DNA from: an uncultured Verrucomicrobiota bacterium
GTDB lineage: Bacteria > Verrucomicrobiota > Verrucomicrobiia > Limisphaerales > UBA9464
NCBI GenBank assembly: GCA_903930165.1
Contig: CAIYXO010000148.1
Coordinates: forward strand, 1-17,595
Reading direction: 5' to 3'
DNA length: 17,595 bases
Shown here: positions 14,717-17,595 of the stretch, in pieces
Position numbering within the stretch: the stretch's first letter is position 1
How the letters are laid out: the number at the start of each line of letters is the position of its first letter
Notes under the pieces: model-generated
What the model saw: only the letters and a program-made list of their open reading frames with translations
Database searches by the model: none
What the model was told of the DNA's origin: nothing
Translations under genes and position numbers: made by a program

Positions 14717-15856
14717 TCAAGGGACCTTCACGAATCGCAGGCAGACCGGCGATCCCACCGACAGCAAGAGCCCGGTCGGGATCAGGCTCCCGGTCTGGGG
14801 ATCGATGCGGAATTGCCGGATGTCGTGCGAGTTCTGGCCGGCGGCGAACAGGTACTTGCCGCTCGGGTCGAAGTTGAAGTTCCGGGGCGTCTTTCCACCG
14901 GTCTTGGTGATCTCGCTCAACGTCAGGCGTCCTGTTGCGACGTCCCGTTGGAACACCGCGATCGAGTCGTGTCCGCGGTTGGATCCGAAGACGAAGCGTC
15001 CGCTCGGATGAACCCTCACCTCGGCCGTCGAGGTGTCCTTCCCGTCGTGGCCCGGCGGCAAAGTCGAGACCGTTTCCACCGGTGTCATCCGGCCGGCCTT
15101 GCCGTCGTAGCTGAAGGTGGTGACGGTCGAGAGCATCTCGTTGATCACGTAGGTGTTCCGGCCGTCGGGACTGAACGCGAGGTGCCTGGGGCCGCTGCCA
15201 GGCTCGAGGATCGCGTCCTGTTGGGGCAGCGCCTTCACCAAGCCGCGCGACGGTTCGAAGGCGTAGGCCAACACGCGATCGGTTCCGAGGTCGGCCACCC
15301 AGGCGAACCGTCCGTCCGGTCCGAGGTTGACCGAGTGCGCGTGGGGTTCGCCCTGGCGCGCCTTGTTCACGCTGCTGCCACGGTGCTGGGCGAAGAAATT
15401 GTGCGGACCCACCGAGCCGTCGGCGAGGATCGGAAACGAGACGGTGCTGCCGCCACCGTAGTTCGCCACCATCAGCTGGCGACCCGCCGGATCGGTCGAA
15501 AGATGGCAAGGCCCGCCTCCCACGGTGGACTGCTGGCCCAGCTCCCGGAGCCGGCCCGAGGCGGTGTCGATCGCATATGCGGTCACATATCCGCCATCCT
15601 GACCCTTCCACTTCCCAGTTTCGTTGGCGGCGTAGAGGAACCGTCCGTTGGGGTGGATGGCGAGAAACGTGGGATTCTCGGTGCGGGCGACCAGGCCGAT
15701 CGCCTCGGTGGCCCCGGTGGAATCGTCGAACCGGAAGGCGTGGATCCCCTCGCTCTTGGGACCGGTGTAGGTGCCGACGTAGAGCAGATGGCTGGCGGCA
15801 GACAAGGGCATGGCAAGAAGGGCGGAAGTGGCCAAGGCGGCCGTGAGGGAGTTCAT
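14717..15856 (-). CDS. Exported lactonase-family beta-propeller (YbhE/Pgl-like)
   Basis: This 379-residue protein of the Lactonase (PF10282) family folds as a seven-bladed propeller. Cytoplasmic relatives hydrolyse 6-phosphogluconolactone. Family motifs are LLYVGTYT (24-31), GGGPCHLS (113-120), VANYGGGS (130-137), GEPHAHSV (169-176), ADLGTDRV (188-195), GSGPRHLAFSPDGR (220-233), the block EVRVHPSGRFVFGSNRGHDS (279-298) and KTPRNFNFDPSGKYL (322-336). An N-terminal signal peptide (about 1-21, ending LSAAS) marks it as exported, so a role in the cytoplasmic pentose phosphate pathway is doubtful. ATG 15856 opens the signal peptide; GTG 15871 would add five residues. It is the last gene of a probable three-gene minus-strand unit, 61 bp after the CoA-binding gene. 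The natural lactone substrate is unknown. Confidence 0.9.
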   Translation of the reverse strand: MNSLTAALATSALLAMPLSAASHLLYVGTYTGPKSEGIHAFRFDDSTGATEAIGLVARTENPTFLAIHPNGRFLYAANETGKWKGQDGGYVTAYAIDTASGRLRELGQQSTVGGGPCHLSTDPAGRQLMVANYGGGSTVSFPILADGSVGPHNFFAQHRGSSVNKARQGEPHAHSVNLGPDGRFAWVADLGTDRVLAYAFEPSRGLVKALPQQDAILEPGSGPRHLAFSPDGRNTYVINEMLSTVTTFSYDGKAGRMTPVETVSTLPPGHDGKDTSTAEVRVHPSGRFVFGSNRGHDSIAVFQRDVATGRLTLSEITKTGGKTPRNFNFDPSGKYLFAAGQNSHDIRQFRIDPQTGSLIPTGLLLSVGSPVCLRFVKVP

Positions 15857-15917
15857 GGCCCTAGGGAACACCGGCCGCGGAGGGAATCCAACCCCGGGTT
15901 GGGACGCGTCAGCAGCC

Positions 15918-16286
15918 CTACAACTGCGATGGCGAGAGACCGAGTCCGACGATGCTGCACGCCCGGATGACCGGGAGTCCGAGGGTCTCCGATGCCTTCA
16001 CCACTTCGTCGGTGTCGGTGCCGGGATTGAGCCAGAGTTCGTCGCATCCACGCGCGGCCAACGCCGGCAGCACGCCCAGCAGGATCTTCGGAGGCAGGTA
16101 GACGCTCACCACATCGGGGCGACCGGGCAGGGAAGCCACATCCGGGAAAGCCACAAGACCCGCCACGGTGCCTTCGCGTGGGTTCACCGGCCAGACGGTG
16201 TAACCTTGGCGCAGATAGGCGAGAACCGCCTTGTGACCGAATTTGGAGGGGTCGGCGGAGGCTCCGAGGATCGCGGCGGTCTTCAT
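15918..16286 (-). CDS. CoA-binding domain protein (CoA_binding_2, YccU-like)
   Basis: This 122-residue cytoplasmic protein consists of one Rossmann-type CoA-binding domain. AAILGASADPSKFGHKAV (4-21) matches the phosphate-binding loop of the family, VWPVNPRE (31-38) the next strand, and SVYLPPKILLGVLPALAARG (61-80) and ELWLNPGTDTDEV (83-95) the core. IRACSIVGLG (107-116) carries the conserved Cys (Cys110) near the end. The length is normal for stand-alone members, whose biological role is not settled. ATG 16286 starts directly at the domain; an ATG at 16346 would add 20 residues of no clear character. The gene lies 66 bp after the MEKHLA gene and 61 bp before the lactonase gene on the same strand, compatible with one transcript. 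No Shine-Dalgarno is visible. Confidence 0.88.
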   Translation of the reverse strand: MKTAAILGASADPSKFGHKAVLAYLRQGYTVWPVNPREGTVAGLVAFPDVASLPGRPDVVSVYLPPKILLGVLPALAARGCDELWLNPGTDTDEVVKASETLGLPVIRACSIVGLGLSPSQL

Positions 16287-16352
16287 GGGGCAAGGTGCAT
16301 TGGAAACGATTCCGGCACCAGTCCGGTGCTTGGTTCCCATCGGCATTTCAGT

Positions 16353-16814
16353 TCAGGAAAGCCAGTCCCAAGACGAAAAAGTCGCCGCCTGTCCCGCCGG
16401 GGCTCCCTCGGGATCGACCACGTTCCAGACCGTCGCCCGATGGATGCGGAAGCGCCGGCCGTTCCGGCTGATCCTCACACCGGCATAGTCGTCGATGAAC
16501 CCTTGTGCCGTGACCGCGGCCATCAGACGGGCGCGCTCCTCGCGTTCCGGGGCCTCGGCCGTGAACCGGGATGGGGTCGCGGTGAACTCCGCCCAATCCA
16601 TCTGCCAGAGCCCGAGCGCGATACGGTTGCCGTACCACAACACCGGATCCGCCTCGGTTCCGTGCGCGACCACCACCTGCGGGGCGCACCATACCCGCTC
16701 GGCAAGTGAGGTCGTGTCGGTTCCCGGCAGCAGGTCCCGACCGGTCCAAAGCCGGTGGCTTCGGACCAGCCATTCCATCCGTCGTGCGATCTCGGGCGAT
16801 TCCCAAGGGCTCAT
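16353..16814 (-). CDS. MEKHLA-domain protein (PAS-like)
   Basis: This 153-residue protein is essentially one MEKHLA domain, the PAS-like module first named from the C-terminus of plant class III HD-Zip proteins and also found as short stand-alone bacterial proteins. Supporting segments are VRSHRLWTGRDLL (17-29), VVVAHGTEADPVLWYGNRIAL (47-67), PSRFTAEAPEREER (81-94), GFIDDYAGVRISRNGRRFRI (105-124) and VWNVVDPEGAPAGQAATFSSW (129-149). It probably senses a small ligand or interacts with protein, with no output domain of its own; function is unknown. ATG 16814 starts just before the domain; the frame is open upstream but runs antisense into the small basic gene. It heads a minus-strand run with the CoA-binding and lactonase genes and is divergent from the small basic protein gene. 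Confidence 0.88.
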   Translation of the reverse strand: MSPWESPEIARRMEWLVRSHRLWTGRDLLPGTDTTSLAERVWCAPQVVVAHGTEADPVLWYGNRIALGLWQMDWAEFTATPSRFTAEAPEREERARLMAAVTAQGFIDDYAGVRISRNGRRFRIHRATVWNVVDPEGAPAGQAATFSSWDWLS

Positions 16815-16866
16815 CGTTTGCAGGTGAGCCCAAGCCGCCGGGTTCGGTCGACCCAAAAAATCCGGT

Positions 16867-16894
16867 TTGCAAGATTCTCCACTCCCGGTAAAAG
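16867..16894 (+). promoter_or_regulatory. Candidate promoter of the small basic protein gene
   Basis: In the 144-bp divergent gap, TTGCAA (16867-16872) and TAAAAG (16889-16894) are spaced by 16 bp and match the sigma-70 -35 and -10 boxes at four of six bases each. This would leave an untranslated leader of roughly 60 bases. GGGAG at 16942-16946 lies 12 bp before the ATG and may be a weak ribosome binding site. The local sequence is A/T-richer than the surroundings, which fits a promoter, but the matches are modest. Confidence 0.3.
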
Positions 16895-16958
16895 AAGCGT
16901 TCCGGTTGGGCGGAAATCTGGAGTTCCACCCCGCAACGGCCGGGAGAAAGACCATTTT

Positions 16959-17114
16959 ATGTCGCAGCACAACAGCCTCCGTGCCTCGAGCAATCTGGGC
17001 GCCAAGCGAAACGTCCTGAAGCGCTTCGAGCGCATCGCCATCCTCAAGTCCCGCACCCAATGGAAAGAGGGCGATCGGGTCACCGGTCTCCGCAAGACCA
17101 AGCCTCCGGAGTAG
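16959..17114 (+). CDS. Small basic protein of the Planctomycetes-Verrucomicrobia-Chlamydiae type
   Basis: This 51-residue, strongly basic protein (12 Lys/Arg against 4 Asp/Glu, by count) begins MSQHNSLRAS, continues AKRNVLKRFERIAILK (15-30) and ends with QWKEGDRVTGLRKTKPPE (34-51). I recognise it as the conserved small basic protein found across Verrucomicrobia, Planctomycetes and Chlamydiae. Its size and charge suggest RNA or ribosome association, but its function is not established. ATG 16959 is unambiguous because the family starts with Met-Ser-x-His; the open frame further upstream is not coding. It lies 79 bp before the pseudouridine synthase gene on the same strand, which fits an RNA or ribosome context. 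It is the best taxonomic marker in the window. Confidence 0.88.
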   Translation: MSQHNSLRASSNLGAKRNVLKRFERIAILKSRTQWKEGDRVTGLRKTKPPE

Positions 17115-17193
17115 TCCCTACTCAGCCCGGATTCCCCTCGACGCCGGCTGCCGGGCCACGATTGCCCGTCAGTCGGCTTCGCATTTACCCACC

Positions 17194-17595
17194 ATGGCTT
17201 CCGTCCGACTCCAGAAATTCCTCGCCGACGCCGGCGTCGCCTCGCGGCGCGCTGCGGAACGGCTCATCGCGGGCGGCTCTGTGTCGGTCAACGGACGGAC
17301 CGTCACCGAACTCGGAACCAAGGTGGATCCGGACCAGGACCAGGTCGTCGTCGACGGGCGGACGATCCGCTCCCGGAAGAAGCTCTATGTGGCCGTCAAC
17401 AAGCCTCCCGGTTTCCTGTGTTCGCGCACCGATCCGGAAGAGCGCCGTGTGGTCGGAGAACTCCTGCCGCCGGAATGGGCCCAGCTCTACACGGTCGGGC
17501 GCCTCGACCGGGACAGCGAGGGGTTGATCTTCCTCACCAACGACGGGGACTTCTGCCTGAAGCTCACCCATCCGCGCTACGGGGTCCGAAAGTAG
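17194..17595 (+). CDS. RsuA/RluB-type pseudouridine synthase, N-terminal half only
   Basis: This 133-residue frame contains an S4 RNA-binding domain (about 3-48: RLQKFLADAGVASRRAAERLI, then GSVSVNG) and the start of the catalytic domain: VAVNKPPGFLCS (67-78) and the catalytic block VGRLDRDSEGLIFLTNDGD (101-119) with the nucleophilic Asp105. Intact family members (RsuA, RluB, RluE, RluF) are roughly 200-300 residues and continue after THPRYGV-x-K with about 100 more residues. Here the frame ends in GVRK followed by TAG on the last three bases of the window, so the rest of the catalytic fold is missing. It may be a true truncation, a frameshift or an error at a sequence end. The RNA target (16S or 23S) cannot be assigned. 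ATG 17194 fits the family N-terminus. Confidence 0.85.
   Translation: MASVRLQKFLADAGVASRRAAERLIAGGSVSVNGRTVTELGTKVDPDQDQVVVDGRTIRSRKKLYVAVNKPPGFLCSRTDPEERRVVGELLPPEWAQLYTVGRLDRDSEGLIFLTNDGDFCLKLTHPRYGVRK

Noticed and set aside
16313..16331. Inverted repeat GCACC/GGTGC between the MEKHLA and CoA-binding genes
   Set aside because: Only a 5-bp stem with no T tract on the relevant strand, and easily found by chance in G+C-rich sequence.
1..17595. Mobile elements, CRISPR arrays, tRNA or rRNA genes
   Set aside because: I found no transposase or integrase motif, no spaced direct repeats, no target-site duplications and no RNA gene signatures; gaps between genes are all under about 165 bp.

Overview
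The window is a GC-rich (about two thirds G+C by eye) bacterial chromosome segment, densely packed with genes and without tRNA, rRNA, CRISPR or mobile-element signals. A member of the Verrucomicrobiota is the best reading. The 51-residue basic protein at 16959-17114 belongs to a family I know from the Planctomycetes-Verrucomicrobia-Chlamydiae group. There is also a PEP-CTERM sorted exoprotein, a Tat-exported FAD_oxidored-type enzyme, several secreted TPR and hydrolase genes, and a general scarcity of Shine-Dalgarno sequences. A finer placement is not possible from this sequence alone.

Layout. 1-124: 3' end of an unrecognised plus-strand gene, ending at a bidirectional terminator (141-189). 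215-3557, minus strand: a secreted M28 zinc peptidase, a PEP-CTERM exoprotein and a branched-chain aminotransferase (ilvE type), with terminator hairpins after the first two. 3659-7407, plus strand: an exported TPR protein, an exported purple-acid-type phosphatase with an extra C-terminal beta-sandwich domain, and a second exported TPR protein, the last two translationally coupled. 7568-11507, minus strand: argininosuccinate lyase (argH), then a TPR/LysM lipoprotein, a single-span membrane protein and an ABC ATPase, tightly spaced and partly overlapping. 11631-14644, plus strand: a Tat-exported FAD-dependent oxidoreductase and mannose-1-phosphate guanylyltransferase. 14717-16814, minus strand: a MEKHLA (PAS-like) protein, a CoA-binding protein and an exported lactonase-type beta-propeller. 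16959-17595, plus strand: the small basic protein and the N-terminal half of an RsuA/RluB-type pseudouridine synthase, whose frame ends at a TAG on the last base of the window.

How the genes fit together. Three are ordinary metabolism: ilvE, argH and the GDP-mannose enzyme. The rest mostly act at or outside the inner membrane: a peptidase, a phosphatase, a lactonase-like propeller, an FAD enzyme, TPR scaffolds and a cell-surface sorted protein. The most unusual arrangement is the envelope module behind argH, where a LysM lipoprotein, a single-pass membrane protein and an ABC ATPase occur together with no multi-span permease. No single clear-cut novel system is evident. The best leads are that module, the MEKHLA/CoA-binding/lactonase cluster, and the abrupt end of the pseudouridine synthase.
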